A stretch of 64,000 nt of DNA from contig JAUJOQ010000003.1 in assembly GCA_030447725.1 (NCBI GenBank), forward strand, positions 1 to 64,000. Direction: 5' to 3'. The stretch is from Thermoleophilaceae bacterium (GTDB lineage Bacteria; Actinomycetota; Thermoleophilia; Solirubrobacterales; Thermoleophilaceae). Positions 1 to 13,158 of the stretch are shown here, piece by piece. How positions within the stretch are numbered: position 1 is the first letter of the stretch; each line of letters opens with the position of its first letter. Below the pieces are notes generated by a model, which did not search any database, was not told the origin of the DNA, and was given only the letters and a program-made list of their open reading frames with translations. Both the position numbers and the translations under genes were made by a program.

Positions 1-240
1 AGTTGGGCTATGGGCGCCGTGCGCGCCCGCCTCCGGGGGGGGGGCGCCGGGCGGGGCCCGTGGGGGGGGGGGGGGGGGGGGGGGGGGTTGGGCGGGGGGG
101 GGGGGGGGGCGGGGGTGGCCGGGGGGGGGGGGGGCCCGGCCGCCGCGGCGCCCGCGTCCGCCCAATGTGTGGCGCCCCCCCAAAAAACACGGGCCCCGCG
201 TGGGGGGGGCCCGCTTCCCGAGGGAGGAGTGCATATGTGA
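1..240. other. Low-complexity G-rich contig edge, probable artefact
   Basis: Long G runs broken by a few other bases fill most of the first 180 bases, followed by a short mixed stretch. The reading frames here encode only Gly/Arg/Pro runs and have no plausible start signals. Runs of this kind at a contig end are typical of low-quality or dark-cycle base calling rather than genomic sequence. I treat the block as unreliable and annotate no gene inside it. The leftward gene that enters from the right loses its C-terminus here. Confidence 0.8.
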
Positions 241-618
241 TCTCTCAGGGGAAGTCTCGTGCTGCCGGGGCGCGCTGTAGCGCGTGACGGCGGTGATGAA
301 GAGCTGAATCGATCCCGTGAGGCCGTAGAGCAAGGCGGCCGCGCTGTCGCCCACGAACGCGAAGGCGAAGCTGCTCAGCAGCAGGCCGATGACCAATCCT
401 TGGTCGAACCCCTTCTGCGTCGACAAGGGGATCGTGCCCCGTCCGCTGGGCGCGGTGCCTGCCAGGCCGAGGCCCAGCACCACCGCTCCTACCACGATGC
501 CGGCTGCGACGGCCGCCAGGCTCAGGCCGACCACGAAGGGGATCGCGAGGAGGGTCGCGCCGAGCGCCACGAGGAGCGCGGAGCGTGTGTCCGGAGAGAT
601 GAGCCTCGCTGCGGTCAC
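241..618 (-). CDS. Small integral membrane protein, C-terminus lost at the contig edge
   Basis: A leftward frame opens with GTG at 618 (V-T-A-A-R-L-I-S-P-D) and stays open for about 126 codons into the artefact. It encodes hydrophobic stretches at roughly residues 12-50 and 70-110, including LLVALGATLLAIPFVVGL and GLVIGLLLSSFAFAFVG, so three or four membrane segments are likely. No family is recognised. It is divergent from tlyA with about 90 bp between the starts, which probably holds both promoters. The C-terminus cannot be set because the frame runs into the G-rich block. It could be missed by a caller that needs ATG or a stop codon. Confidence 0.5.
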
Positions 619-707
619 GTTCTCGACGGTATCCCGCCCATGTCCGGCGGGTGTGAGCCTCGTCCCGCACAGAACGGGGCCGCATCGTGCGCGGATACTC
701 TGCGCCG

Positions 708-1502
708 ATGTCCAAGCGCAGGCTCGACACGCTGCTCACCGAGCGCGGCCTCTACGAGTCGCGTTCCCGGGCCGCTGCGGCGGTGCTCGCGGGAGAGGTG
801 CGCGTGGGTCGCGCCGGGCCGCGGACAGAGAAGCCGGGCCAGCTGGTGGCCGAGGACGTGGAGGTGGCGGTGGCCGAGCGGCCGCCCTTCGTCTCCCGCG
901 GGGGCGTGAAGCTGGCCAACGCGCTCGACGCCCTCGACATCGATCCGGCGGGCCGGCGTTGTCTCGACGCGGGCGCATCGACCGGTGGGTTCACCGACTG
1001 CCTCCTGCAGCGCGGGGCCGAGGCGGTGGTTGCGCTCGACGTGGCTTACGGGGAGCTGCACCACAAGCTCCGCCGGGACCCGCGCGTCACGGTGCTCGAG
1101 CGCACCAACGCCCGCAGCCTGGCGTGCGATGCGCTGCCCTGGCGGCCGGATCTCGTTGTGGCCGACCTCTCCTTCATCTCACTGGCCAAGGCGCTGCCGG
1201 CGGTTTTGCGTTGCACCGCCGACACCTTCGACTGCCTGGCGCTCGTCAAGCCGCAGTTCGAGGTGGGCCGGGGGAAGGTCGGCAAGGGCGGGGTGGTTCG
1301 CGAGCCCGCCGATCGCCGGGCCGCGCTCGTTGCCGTCGGGGAGATGGCTTGCGACGATCTGGGACTGAGTGTGATCGGCTATGCCTCCTCCCGACTTCCC
1401 GGGCCCGCCGGCAACCGGGAGAGCTTCATCTGGATCGCCGAGCCGGGGCGGGCGCGCGCCGCGGAGGACCTCGAGGCAGCCGCAAGAAGGGCGGAGCCGT
1501 GA
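708..1502 (+). CDS. tlyA: TlyA family rRNA 2'-O-methyltransferase
   Basis: 264 residues from the ATG that begins MSKRRLD. This start matches the family better than the upstream in-frame ATG at 687. An S4-like RNA-binding domain covers about residues 1-62. A Rossmann methyltransferase follows, with the SAM motif D87-G-A-S-T-G-G-F, the DLSFIS motif near 153 and KPQFE at 181-185. TlyA proteins methylate ribose 2'-OH groups of 16S and/or 23S rRNA cytidines and influence sensitivity to capreomycin-type drugs (family knowledge). The stop overlaps the GTG of the NAD kinase gene (GTGA), so the two are translationally coupled. tlyA-nadK-recN is a common actinobacterial order. Confidence 0.93.
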   Translation: MSKRRLDTLLTERGLYESRSRAAAAVLAGEVRVGRAGPRTEKPGQLVAEDVEVAVAERPPFVSRGGVKLANALDALDIDPAGRRCLDAGASTGGFTDCLLQRGAEAVVALDVAYGELHHKLRRDPRVTVLERTNARSLACDALPWRPDLVVADLSFISLAKALPAVLRCTADTFDCLALVKPQFEVGRGKVGKGGVVREPADRRAALVAVGEMACDDLGLSVIGYASSRLPGPAGNRESFIWIAEPGRARAAEDLEAAARRAEP

Positions 1503-2383
1503 ACGCCCCGGGCCCGCCCCGGTCGGTCGTCCTCTTCACCCGCCGCAATCCCGAGGGCACGGCCGGCGCCGTGCGCCGGCTGGCGCAGATGTGTGCCGAG
1601 GCAGGGGTCGAGTTGAGGATTCCCTCCGAGGAGGTCGAGAAGCTGGAGCTGGCGTCGAAGCTGGGGCTCGCGTCGGAGCTGCCCGGCGCGACACTCGGCG
1701 CGGACCCCGGCGATCCCGACCTCGCCGTCGTGCTCGGCGGCGACGGCACCATCCTCACCGCGCTGCGTCGTTACGCCGGCCGCGAGGTGCCCGTCTTCGC
1801 GATGAACTTCGGCGAGATCGGCTTTCTCGCGACGGTGGAGCGCGACGGCTTCGACGCCGGGTTCGCCCGCGCGCTCGCAGGGGAGTTCGAGGTGCTGGCG
1901 CTTCCGGTGCTCACGGTGGCGACGTCGTCGGGCGACAGGCTTGCCGTGAACGACGTCTCCTTTCACCGCCGCCAGGACCTGCGGGTGGGCGAGTTGGGGT
2001 ACTCGGTGGTGGGTGAGGAGCTGGGAGATGTGCGCTGCGACGGCCTGGTGGTGGCCACCCCCGCCGGCTCCACGGGCTACAACCTGGCCAACGGAGGACC
2101 GGTACTGGCCTGGGGAGTTTCGGGCTACGTGGTGTCGTTCATAGCCCCGCACACGCTCACGGCGCGTGCGCTGGTGGTGGCGCCCGACGACGTCCTGCAG
2201 GTGGTCAACCGCTCGCACAGCGACCCGGTGGACCTGACCACGGACGGCCGGCTTGTCTGTTCCCTGGAGCCGCGGGAGCGAGTGGAGATCCGCTTCGATG
2301 AGGGCCTGGCCCGGCTGGCGCAGGTGCCCGGAGCGACCTTCTACAACCGCATGCGCGAGAAGTTCGGGCGGCTGACCTACTGA
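1499..2383 (+). CDS. nadK: NAD kinase
   Basis: 294 residues from a GTG overlapping the tlyA stop. The longer open frame upstream is only a shadow of tlyA. The NAD kinase signatures are present: GGDGT at residues 80-84, NFGEIGFL at 103-110, a VND motif where the family usually has NE or ND, and the glycine-rich TPAGSTGYNLANGGP segment. The enzyme phosphorylates NAD to NADP using ATP or polyphosphate in the cytosol. Length is normal for the family. It is followed by a hairpin at 2388-2409 and then recN. Confidence 0.94.
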   Translation: MNAPGPPRSVVLFTRRNPEGTAGAVRRLAQMCAEAGVELRIPSEEVEKLELASKLGLASELPGATLGADPGDPDLAVVLGGDGTILTALRRYAGREVPVFAMNFGEIGFLATVERDGFDAGFARALAGEFEVLALPVLTVATSSGDRLAVNDVSFHRRQDLRVGELGYSVVGEELGDVRCDGLVVATPAGSTGYNLANGGPVLAWGVSGYVVSFIAPHTLTARALVVAPDDVLQVVNRSHSDPVDLTTDGRLVCSLEPRERVEIRFDEGLARLAQVPGATFYNRMREKFGRLTY

Positions 2384-2387
2384 GGCC

Positions 2388-2409
2388 GCAAAGGGGTGTT
2401 CCCCTTTCC
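2388..2409 (+). terminator. Hairpin AAAGGGG-TGTT-CCCCTTT after nadK
   Basis: Just past the nadK stop, bases 2389-2407 form a 7-bp perfect stem (AAAGGGG/CCCCTTT) with a TGTT loop, ending in a short T run. It could act as a weak intrinsic terminator. The arms resemble the two larger hairpins at 9397-9469, also placed at the end of a gene, so this may be one member of a dispersed repeat family. Confidence 0.5.
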
Positions 2410-2591
2410 GTCCAGTATTTCGTCGTTTCGCGAAACACCCCCCTGAGAAGCGCGCACTTGGGGCGGGCTTCATCCCCGGTCTGCAGCCGCTTGGTAACAC
2501 CGCGCGCGCCCGCGTGACGGAACGCCGCACGTTCCGCGACAGTTGAGCCCGCAGCGCCCGCTCCGTCGGAGTGCGCTGGTAGACAGAGACG

Positions 2592-7259
<4,668 letters not shown>

Positions 7260-7261
7260 CC

Positions 7262-7789
7262 ATGGGCTTCGAGCGGATAGCCAGCGAGCAGATATGGCAG
7301 GGCCAGATCGGCGGCGTGCGGGTGGACACGTTCCGCTATGACGGCGGGGAGGAGGCCAAGCGCGAGATCGTCAGCCACCCGGGCGCGGTCACCGTGGTGC
7401 CCTTCGACGGAGAGCGGATATGGATGGTCCGCCAGCCGCGCGAGCCGGTGGGCGAGCAGTCGCTGCTCGAGCTGCCGGCGGGAAAGCTCGAAGGAGACGG
7501 TGAGGAGCCCGAGGAGACGGCGCGGCGAGAGCTGGCGGAGGAGATCGGGAAGGGCGCCCGCTCGTGGAGGCACCTCGTGAGCTTCTACAACTCGCCCGGA
7601 TTGCTGACCGAGGAGAACCACCTGTTCCTCGCCGAGGACCTCTACGACGAGAGCCGGGAGGCCGAGGAGAACGAGCGGATCGAGATCGTGGAGCTGCCCG
7701 TGGAGCGCCTCGACGAGACGATCCCTCAACTGCGAGACGCCAAGACCCTGGTCGGCCTGCTGTGGTTCTCCGCTTTCCTGGGGCAGTGA
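7262..7789 (+). CDS. NUDIX hydrolase, ADP-ribose pyrophosphatase-like
   Basis: 175 residues, starting 2 bases after the peptidase stop and so probably in the same operon. The NUDIX core is clear: LPAGKLEG at 71-78 and RELAEEIG at 89-96, matching REUxEExG with one extra residue between the glycine and the first glutamate. The N-terminal strand region and the proline after LE fit ADP-ribose or related nucleoside-diphosphosugar pyrophosphatases. The substrate is inferred from family resemblance only. Confidence 0.87.
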   Translation: MGFERIASEQIWQGQIGGVRVDTFRYDGGEEAKREIVSHPGAVTVVPFDGERIWMVRQPREPVGEQSLLELPAGKLEGDGEEPEETARRELAEEIGKGARSWRHLVSFYNSPGLLTEENHLFLAEDLYDESREAEENERIEIVELPVERLDETIPQLRDAKTLVGLLWFSAFLGQ

Positions 7790-7846
7790 AGCTGACCGAG
7801 AGCTTGCAGGTCAAGGGATGCCCCGGGGATTGGCGAAACAGGTCCC

Positions 7847-8824
7847 GTGTCCACCGCCGTGCAGCCCGTCGGCGAGCGCGTCTTCGAGCACCTGGTGCTC
7901 GACTTTCTCGCCTATCTCGAGTTCGAGCGCGGGCTGTCGCGCAACACGCTTGAGGCCTACCGATCGGACCTCCTGCAGTTCGGGCGTTTCCTCGAGGAGC
8001 GCGAGATCCGGGCCGTGGCGGCCCGGGGGGCCGACATCGCCGACTTCCTGGCGTCGCTCGCAGGCTCCAGCGGCCGTTCGGCCTCGCCGGCCACGATCCA
8101 CCGCAAGACGGCGTGCCTGCGCTCCTTCTATCGGCATCTGCGTCGCGAGGGCGTGCTGCACACCGACCCCACTGCGAGCCTGACGGCGCCCCGGCGCGGT
8201 CGCAAGCTGCCACAGGTTCTCACGCGCGGCGAGGTCGCGCGGCTGCTCGAACGGCCCCGCGGCACCGAGCCCACCGACCTGCGCGACAGCGCGCTGCTCG
8301 AGCTGATGTACGCCTGCGGCCTGCGGGCCTCGGAGGCTATCGGGCTGGAGGTCTCAGACATCGATCTCGAAGAGCAGGTGCTGCGGGCGCGGGGCAAGGG
8401 CTCCAAGGAGCGGCTCGTGCCCGTGGGCCACACCGCCGCCGAGGCGGTGCGCCGCTATCTGGAGGGCGGACGGTCGGCACTCGTGGGAAGCCGCCATGAG
8501 ACGCATCTGTTCGTGAACTTCCGCGGTGGCGCGCTCACCCGTCAGGGCCTCTACAAGATCGTCCGCCGGCATGCCGTCAGCGCCGGCCTCGAAGACAGGA
8601 TGAGCCCGCACACGCTGCGCCACACCTTCGCCACGCACCTGCTGGCCGGTGGCTGCGACCTCCGCTCGGTGCAGGAGATGCTCGGCCACGCCGACGTGTC
8701 CACCACCCAGCTGTACACCCACCTCTCGAGCGAGCGGCTCAAGGACGTGTACTTCCGAACGCACCCGCGGGCCACGCTCGGCCCCACCGCACCGGACGCT
8801 TCCCTGCTAGAACCGCGGGGGTGA
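7847..8824 (+). CDS. xerD: Tyrosine recombinase XerD/XerC type
   Basis: 325 residues from GTG. The N-terminal SAM-like core-binding domain covers about 12-110 and the catalytic domain 122-305. Catalytic residues visible are R160 (CGLRASE), the GKGSK lysine near 184-187, H255 and R258 (HTLRHTF), H281 (LGHAD) and nucleophile Y290. Xer recombinases resolve chromosome dimers at dif near the septum. Position after pyrG and NUDIX genes and the lack of phage-type arm domains support a chromosomal Xer role rather than an element integrase. XerC and XerD are hard to tell apart here. The stop overlaps the next GTG. Confidence 0.88.
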   Translation: MSTAVQPVGERVFEHLVLDFLAYLEFERGLSRNTLEAYRSDLLQFGRFLEEREIRAVAARGADIADFLASLAGSSGRSASPATIHRKTACLRSFYRHLRREGVLHTDPTASLTAPRRGRKLPQVLTRGEVARLLERPRGTEPTDLRDSALLELMYACGLRASEAIGLEVSDIDLEEQVLRARGKGSKERLVPVGHTAAEAVRRYLEGGRSALVGSRHETHLFVNFRGGALTRQGLYKIVRRHAVSAGLEDRMSPHTLRHTFATHLLAGGCDLRSVQEMLGHADVSTTQLYTHLSSERLKDVYFRTHPRATLGPTAPDASLLEPRG

Positions 8825-9423
8825 GCCGCCGCGCACTCGTCCTCGTCCTGCTGCTCGCGGTGGCGCCCGCCGGCTGCGGGAACGAGCGCAGTGCGGCCCG
8901 CCAGCTGACCGCCAAGCCGGCCGCGGCGACGCAGAGACTGGAATACCCGAAGGTGGGGCTCAGCCTAGAGCTGCCACAGAACTTCAGGATCCAGGAGGCC
9001 GGGCGGCCGGGGGTATTTCGGGCCCTGTTCGGCTCGGCCACCGTATCGGCCTTCGCGTACCGCCGGCGCGAAGAGCTCCCGGGAAGCCAGGAGGACCTGG
9101 AGAAGGCTCTCGAGCGCTTGGAGAAGGCGGCAAAGGAGCGCTCGCCAAGCTTCGAGCTCAGTCGATCCCGCACTCGCCGGGTTGGTGGCGCCCGTGCGAT
9201 CGAGCTCCTCGGCCGCCAGACGATCTCGCGGTCCCGCCTGCGCACTCGCAGCCTGCACATCTTCAAGGGCAGGGCGGAGTACGTGATCGAGCTGCTCGCC
9301 CCGCCGCGGCAGTTCGACCGGCTCGACGAGAGGGTGTCCGGGCTGATCCGGAGCAGCCTCGAGGTCACGGGCAGGGTTTCGCCGGCCGGGGGGGTCGCAA
9401 AGGGGGGCGGTGCCCCCCTTTGA
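8821..9423 (+). CDS. Putative lipoprotein of unknown function
   Basis: 200 residues. The N-terminus has a basic start, a hydrophobic run (LVLVLLLAVAPAG) and a Cys at about 19, giving a weak lipobox (P-A-G-C). The mature part is charged, with a predicted helical segment of Glu/Lys repeats near 95-120 and a YVIELLAP strand. No family is recognised. It starts by GTGA overlap with xerD. The last residues (GGAPL) and the TGA stop are supplied by the first copy of the hairpin repeat at 9397, so the native C-terminus may have been altered by that repeat. Confidence 0.7.
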   Translation: MSRRALVLVLLLAVAPAGCGNERSAARQLTAKPAAATQRLEYPKVGLSLELPQNFRIQEAGRPGVFRALFGSATVSAFAYRRREELPGSQEDLEKALERLEKAAKERSPSFELSRSRTRRVGGARAIELLGRQTISRSRLRTRSLHIFKGRAEYVIELLAPPRQFDRLDERVSGLIRSSLEVTGRVSPAGGVAKGGGAPL

Positions 9424-9469
9424 TTCCGGGGGTTGGTTGCAAAGGGGGGTGGTGCCCCCCTTTGATTCC
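9397..9469 (+). repeat. Two direct copies of a 31-bp perfect-hairpin repeat
   Basis: Bases 9397-9427 and 9439-9469 are the same 31-base unit apart from one C/T difference, with a 42-base period. Each unit folds into a stem AAAGGGGGG(C/T) over (G)CCCCCCTTT with a three-base loop. The second copy is compensated by a G-T pair. The first copy contains the stop codon of the upstream lipoprotein gene. The pair separates that gene from mutM and may act as a terminator or mRNA-end stabiliser. A shorter relative follows nadK. Confidence 0.75.
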
Positions 9470-9477
9470 ATTCCCTG

Positions 9478-10353
9478 ATGCCGGAGTTGCCCGAGGTCGA
9501 GACGGTCCGGCGCCAACTCGCGCCGGTGATGGAGGGGAGCCGGCTGGAGTCGCTGGAGGTGATCGACCCCCGCTGGTGCGCTCCCGCCCATCCCGCCGAG
9601 CTGGCCGATGCCGTGGCCGGCCGCCGGGTCGAGCGTGTCTGGCGCCGCGGCAAGTACCTGGTGGTGGCGCTCGAGGAGGAGGTCTCCCTCGTGATGCATC
9701 TACGGATGACCGGCACGCTGCTGGTGGTGCCCGCCGACGAGGACGGTCCGGACCGGCGCCACCTGCGTGCGCGGCTGCAGCTGGCGCCCGGCGACACCCG
9801 GGTGCTCTTCTGCGACCAACGCAGGTTCGGCACCGGCGTCGTATTGCTCGGCGACGATGCGCTGGACGACATGTTCGCCGCCCGGCTCGGGGTCGAGCCG
9901 CTCAGCCCTGACTTCACCGCCGACGCCCTTAGGGAGCTTGCCGCGGGGCGCCGGGCGCCCGTCAAGGCGTTCCTGCTCTCCCAGGAGCGGATCGCAGGGG
10001 TGGGCAACATCTACGCCGACGAGGCTCTCTTCCGAGCCGGGATCCATCCGCTGCGGCCGGTGGGCACGCTCAAGCGCGCCCAGCTCGCGGCGCTGCGCGA
10101 CGCCGTGGTGGACTCACTCGAGGCGGGCATAGACGCGCGTGGGGCGACGATCGACGACTTTCGCCACGCGGATGGGGCTCGCGGCAGCTTTCAGGACCGC
10201 TTTCTCGTGCACCTGCGCGAGGGCCAGCCGTGCATTCGCTGCGGTACCCCGATCCGCAAGTTGCGCGCCGCCGGCCGGGGCACCTACGTGTGTGAGCGGT
10301 GCCAGCCGCGGCCGCGGGTCCGGCGCGCGGCGTCGAGCCCGGGCGGGGGCTGA
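9478..10353 (+). CDS. mutM: Formamidopyrimidine-DNA glycosylase
   Basis: 291 residues. The mature N-terminus PELPEVETV gives the catalytic proline P2 and E3, and K59 sits in RGKYL. MHLRMTG and the helix-two-turn-helix segment GVGNIYADEALF are present. A zinc finger with C252, C255, C272 and C275 closes the protein. The enzyme removes 8-oxoguanine and formamidopyrimidines and nicks the abasic site. Length is normal plus a short basic tail. Downstream are remnants of unrelated genes. Confidence 0.95.
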   Translation: MPELPEVETVRRQLAPVMEGSRLESLEVIDPRWCAPAHPAELADAVAGRRVERVWRRGKYLVVALEEEVSLVMHLRMTGTLLVVPADEDGPDRRHLRARLQLAPGDTRVLFCDQRRFGTGVVLLGDDALDDMFAARLGVEPLSPDFTADALRELAAGRRAPVKAFLLSQERIAGVGNIYADEALFRAGIHPLRPVGTLKRAQLAALRDAVVDSLEAGIDARGATIDDFRHADGARGSFQDRFLVHLREGQPCIRCGTPIRKLRAAGRGTYVCERCQPRPRVRRAASSPGGG

Positions 10354-10838
10354 GCCCGACGGCTTCTGGGCCGCCAGCCCGGGGCAGATCTACCCCGAGC
10401 TGAGCCGCCCTGGAGGCCGCCGGCCTGCTCACGCGATCGGAGGAGCCGCATGGCGGGCTGGCACGCAACGTCTATTCGGTCACCGAGCAGGGCGAGCAAG
10501 CGCTCCTCGAGTGGCTGACCGAGAGCTCAGCTCCCACCTGGGAGCTTCGCAACGAGGCGCTGCTGAAGGTCTTCTTCGCGGATGCGCTGACAACGGAGCA
10601 GCAGATCGAGGTGGTCCGCGCGATGCGCAGACAGCACGAGGCGATCCTCGACGGCATCCGCAAGGCGTCTCCTCCCTATCGAGAAGACGGGAAGTTCGGC
10701 TACATCACATGGCTCTACGGTCTCGGCCTGCACGGCTGGGCCGTCGATTGGTGCAAGCAGCTCGAGCGCGACCTGGCCGAGGGCCGAGTCCCGCACGGAT
10801 CAGAGGGGAACAATCCAGGCGCTGCGCGCACTCGCTGA
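10354..10838 (+). pseudogene. PadR-family regulator remnant, N-terminus missing and frameshifted
   Basis: Directly after mutM one frame reads FWAASPGQIYPELSR and, after a +1 slip near 10408 (an extra C in a CCC run), another reads LEAAGLLTRSEEPHGG then YSVTEQGEQALLEWL. Together they match the winged-helix core of PadR regulators (GQIY-EL-RLE-GLV-Y-T-G). The C-terminal part (LLKVFFADALTTEQQ to the stop) fits the PadR vinculin-like tail. The first recognition helices are absent and no start codon remains. PadR proteins often repress efflux genes, which fits the MMPL remnant that follows. Confidence 0.75.
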
Positions 10839-10844
10839 CGTCGC

Positions 10845-11424
10845 CAGCTCCCGCTCGGCCTCGCGACCCTCTGCGTGACGACGCTCGTGCTGCTCTTTCT
10901 GCTCACCGGCTCGGTGATCCTTCCGCTGAAGGCGCTGGTGATGAACGTGCTGACGCTCAGCGCCGCCTTCGGGCTGCTGGTGCTGATATTCCAGGACGGC
11001 CGGCTTGAGGGGCTTCTCGGCTACGAGTCCGAGGGCGCTCTGGAGGCGACCCAGCCCGTGCTTGTTCGCGCTGGTGTTTGGCCTGTCGACCGACTATGCG
11101 GTGTTCCTGCTCAGCCGCACCAAGGAGGCACGCGACGGCGGTCTCGAAGACGACGAGGCCGTCGCACGCGGCCTTGAGCGCACAGGAAGAATCGTGACAG
11201 CGGCCGCCGCCCTCTTCTGCGTCGCGATCGGTGCGTTCGCGACCTCGGAGATCATCTTCATCAAGCAGCTCGGGCTGGGGACGGCCCTCGCGGTGATCAT
11301 CGACGCGACACTGATCCGGGCCCTGCTCGTGCCGTCGCTGATGGCGCTGCTCGGCCGATCGAACTGGTGGGCGCCGGCGCCGCTGCGGCGCCTACATCGG
11401 CGCGTCGGCTTGACCGAGAACTGA
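10845..11424 (+). pseudogene. C-terminal remnant of an MMPL/RND-type transporter, frameshifted
   Basis: One frame reads LLFLLTGSVILPLKALVMN and FGLLVLIFQDG. Near 11060 the frame changes to LVFGLSTDYAVFLLSRTKEA and then IGAFATSEIIFIKQLGLG. This is the last quarter of an MMPL-family membrane transporter, including the conserved GLSTDYAVFLLSR motif. The first ~500 residues are missing, and the frameshift removes any chance of a product. Together with the PadR remnant it looks like a collapsed regulator-plus-efflux locus produced by deletion between mutM and the glutaredoxin gene. Confidence 0.82.
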
Positions 11425-11436
11425 CGAGACTGACGG

Positions 11437-11700
11437 CTAGGCCGCTAGCAGCTCTTCGAGGCGACCGGCGCGATCGGCCTCGAGCAGCTCACGGAAGCCG
11501 CCGATCGAGCGCTCTCCCACGACCACCTGTGGGAAGGTCATCTGGCCGGTCAGGTGGACCAACTCGGCGCGCCCCCCGGGGTCCTGCGCCAGGTTGACCT
11601 CCGTGTACTGCACGCCGCGCCGTTGCAGCAGGGTCTTGGCCTGGCTGCAGAATCCGCACGGCTCGGTGGTGTAGAGGGTCACCTCGCTCGTGTCCGCCAT
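11437..11700 (-). CDS. Glutaredoxin family protein
   Basis: 87 residues from the ATG at 11700 (MADTSEVTLYTTEPCGFC), which has GGAG just upstream; the longer open frame to 11763 is not needed. The thioredoxin-fold active site is C-G-F-C, followed by the TFPQVVVG cis-proline motif and IGGF. It probably reduces disulfides or mixed disulfides with mycothiol- or glutathione-type partners. In actinobacteria a mycoredoxin-like role is plausible, but this is inference. It is divergent from recO with only 19 bases between starts, so the promoters must overlap. Confidence 0.86.
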   Translation of the reverse strand: MADTSEVTLYTTEPCGFCSQAKTLLQRRGVQYTEVNLAQDPGGRAELVHLTGQMTFPQVVVGERSIGGFRELLEADRAGRLEELLAA

Positions 11701-11719
11701 CTGCTCCAGAGTGTAGGTA

Positions 11720-12436
11720 GTGCCCGCTTCGTTCAAGACCGAGGCGGTCGTTCTCCGATCCATCCGTTTCGGGGAGGCCGACCGCGTCCTGCACCTCTAC
11801 AGCGCCGACCGGGGGCGGATCGGGGCCGTGGCCAAAGGTGTGCGGCGGATCAGGTCGCGCATGGGGGGCCGCCTTGAGCCGCTGGCCCGCGTGCGCCTGG
11901 TCCTTCATCAAGGCCGCGGCGACCTGTGCACGGTCACCTCGGTGGACACGGTGCACGCCCATGCCGCGCTACGTGAGCACCGCGCTTCGCTGGAGCACGC
12001 CGCGGCGGCGTGCGAGGCGGTGTTGCGCCTGTTCGACTCTGCCGAGCCCAACCGCGCCGCCTACAACCTGCTCTGCCACCAGCTGGCGCTGCTGGACTCA
12101 GAGCCGGGAGGCGCCGGCCGGGCGCAATCGCTGGCCTTTCGCTCCAAGCTGGCGCTGGCGGCCGGCTTCGCCCCGGAGCTGGCCTCCTGCGCGGCGTGTG
12201 GGGAGGCCGACCACCTCACGGGCTTCTCACCGGTGGCCGGAGGGGTCGTGTGCGCAAGCTGCGAGGCGGGCTCGTTCGCGCTCGACGCAGAGACCCACAA
12301 GTTCATGGTCAAGGCTCTGGCGCACCCCCTCTCGGAAGCGCCACAGGCCCCCGACCGCGCACTGGCCCAGGCCGACCGGGCTCTCGGGGAGACGCTGGAG
12401 CACCACGCACACGTGCGGCTGAGACGGGTGGGGTGA
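11720..12436 (+). CDS. recO: DNA repair protein RecO
   Basis: 238 residues from GTG. The N-terminal OB fold reads EAVVLRSIRFGEADRVLHLYSADRGRI, followed by AKGVRR. The helical domain carries a zinc-type cluster (SCAACG and CASC). RecO works with RecR (and RecF) to load RecA on SSB-coated single-stranded DNA. Length is normal. The 3' end faces a convergent phosphatase gene 4 bases away. Confidence 0.9.
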   Translation: MPASFKTEAVVLRSIRFGEADRVLHLYSADRGRIGAVAKGVRRIRSRMGGRLEPLARVRLVLHQGRGDLCTVTSVDTVHAHAALREHRASLEHAAAACEAVLRLFDSAEPNRAAYNLLCHQLALLDSEPGGAGRAQSLAFRSKLALAAGFAPELASCAACGEADHLTGFSPVAGGVVCASCEAGSFALDAETHKFMVKALAHPLSEAPQAPDRALAQADRALGETLEHHAHVRLRRVG

Positions 12437-12440
12437 GTCG

Positions 12441-13025
12441 TCAGACGTTCAGGTGCGAGCTGTCATTCCACAGCTTGACCACTCTCCGCTCGCGCTCAGA
12501 GCCCAACACGCTGATCGTCGCCACGTCGAGCGCGAGCCGTGCCCCGTCCGGGGGCGCCAGCCCGATCCAGCGGGCGCCCATCATCCGCAGCAGGTGGCCG
12601 TGGGCGAACACCAGGGAGTCGGCCTCCAGGGCGCCGAGCTCGTCGAGCACGCGGTCCACCCGCGCGCCCACCTCGGCGGCCGTCTCCCCGTCCGGGACGG
12701 GATGGGTCCATACGGTCCAGCCGGGCACGGTCTCGCGGATCTCCGGCGTGGTCGTGCCCTCGTAGTCGCCGTAGTCCCACTCGACCAGATCCGCGCGCGT
12801 CTCGCAGCGGTCGCCGAGACCGGCCAGCCGGCAGGTCTCCAGCGCGCGCTCCAGCGGGCTCGAGAGCACGACCGCGAACTCACGGCCGCGCAGCTGCCGG
12901 CCGAGGAGCTCCGCTTGCCGGCGGCCCTGGTCGGTAAGCGGGATATCGGTCGTTCCGGTGTGCTGCCCGCTCTGGCTCCACTCGGTCTCTCCATGTCGCG
13001 CCAGAACGATCTCGGGGGCGGCCAT
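12441..13025 (-). CDS. Histidine phosphatase (phosphoglycerate-mutase-like)
   Basis: 194 residues from the ATG at 13025 (MAAPEIVLARHGETEWS). The RHGETEWS motif provides the phospho-accepting His. SSPLERALET and the second catalytic His in FAHGHLLRM complete the histidine phosphatase core. Length and motifs match the broad-specificity phosphatase branch rather than classic glycolytic phosphoglycerate mutase, so the substrate is open. It is convergent with recO. Confidence 0.88.
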   Translation of the reverse strand: MAAPEIVLARHGETEWSQSGQHTGTTDIPLTDQGRRQAELLGRQLRGREFAVVLSSPLERALETCRLAGLGDRCETRADLVEWDYGDYEGTTTPEIRETVPGWTVWTHPVPDGETAAEVGARVDRVLDELGALEADSLVFAHGHLLRMMGARWIGLAPPDGARLALDVATISVLGSERERRVVKLWNDSSHLNV

Positions 13026-13158
13026 CGACGTATCCTGCCTCAGCCGCGGCGGGGACCGCAACCTCCCGCCGGGGTGGCGACCGCAACGGTTGCGGCTGGT
13101 GCTCACGTTTGGAGCGGGCTAGGCTGGCGCTCAGACGAAACGCGAACGGGGGAGCCGG

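Noticed and set aside
3..287. Gly-rich open frames on both strands at the left edge
   Set aside because: They are products of G runs with no start signals; treated as artefact.
9397..9469. Possible CRISPR-like array
   Set aside because: Only two units, each a self-complementary hairpin, with an 11-base gap; no cas genes. No CRISPR array was seen anywhere in the window.
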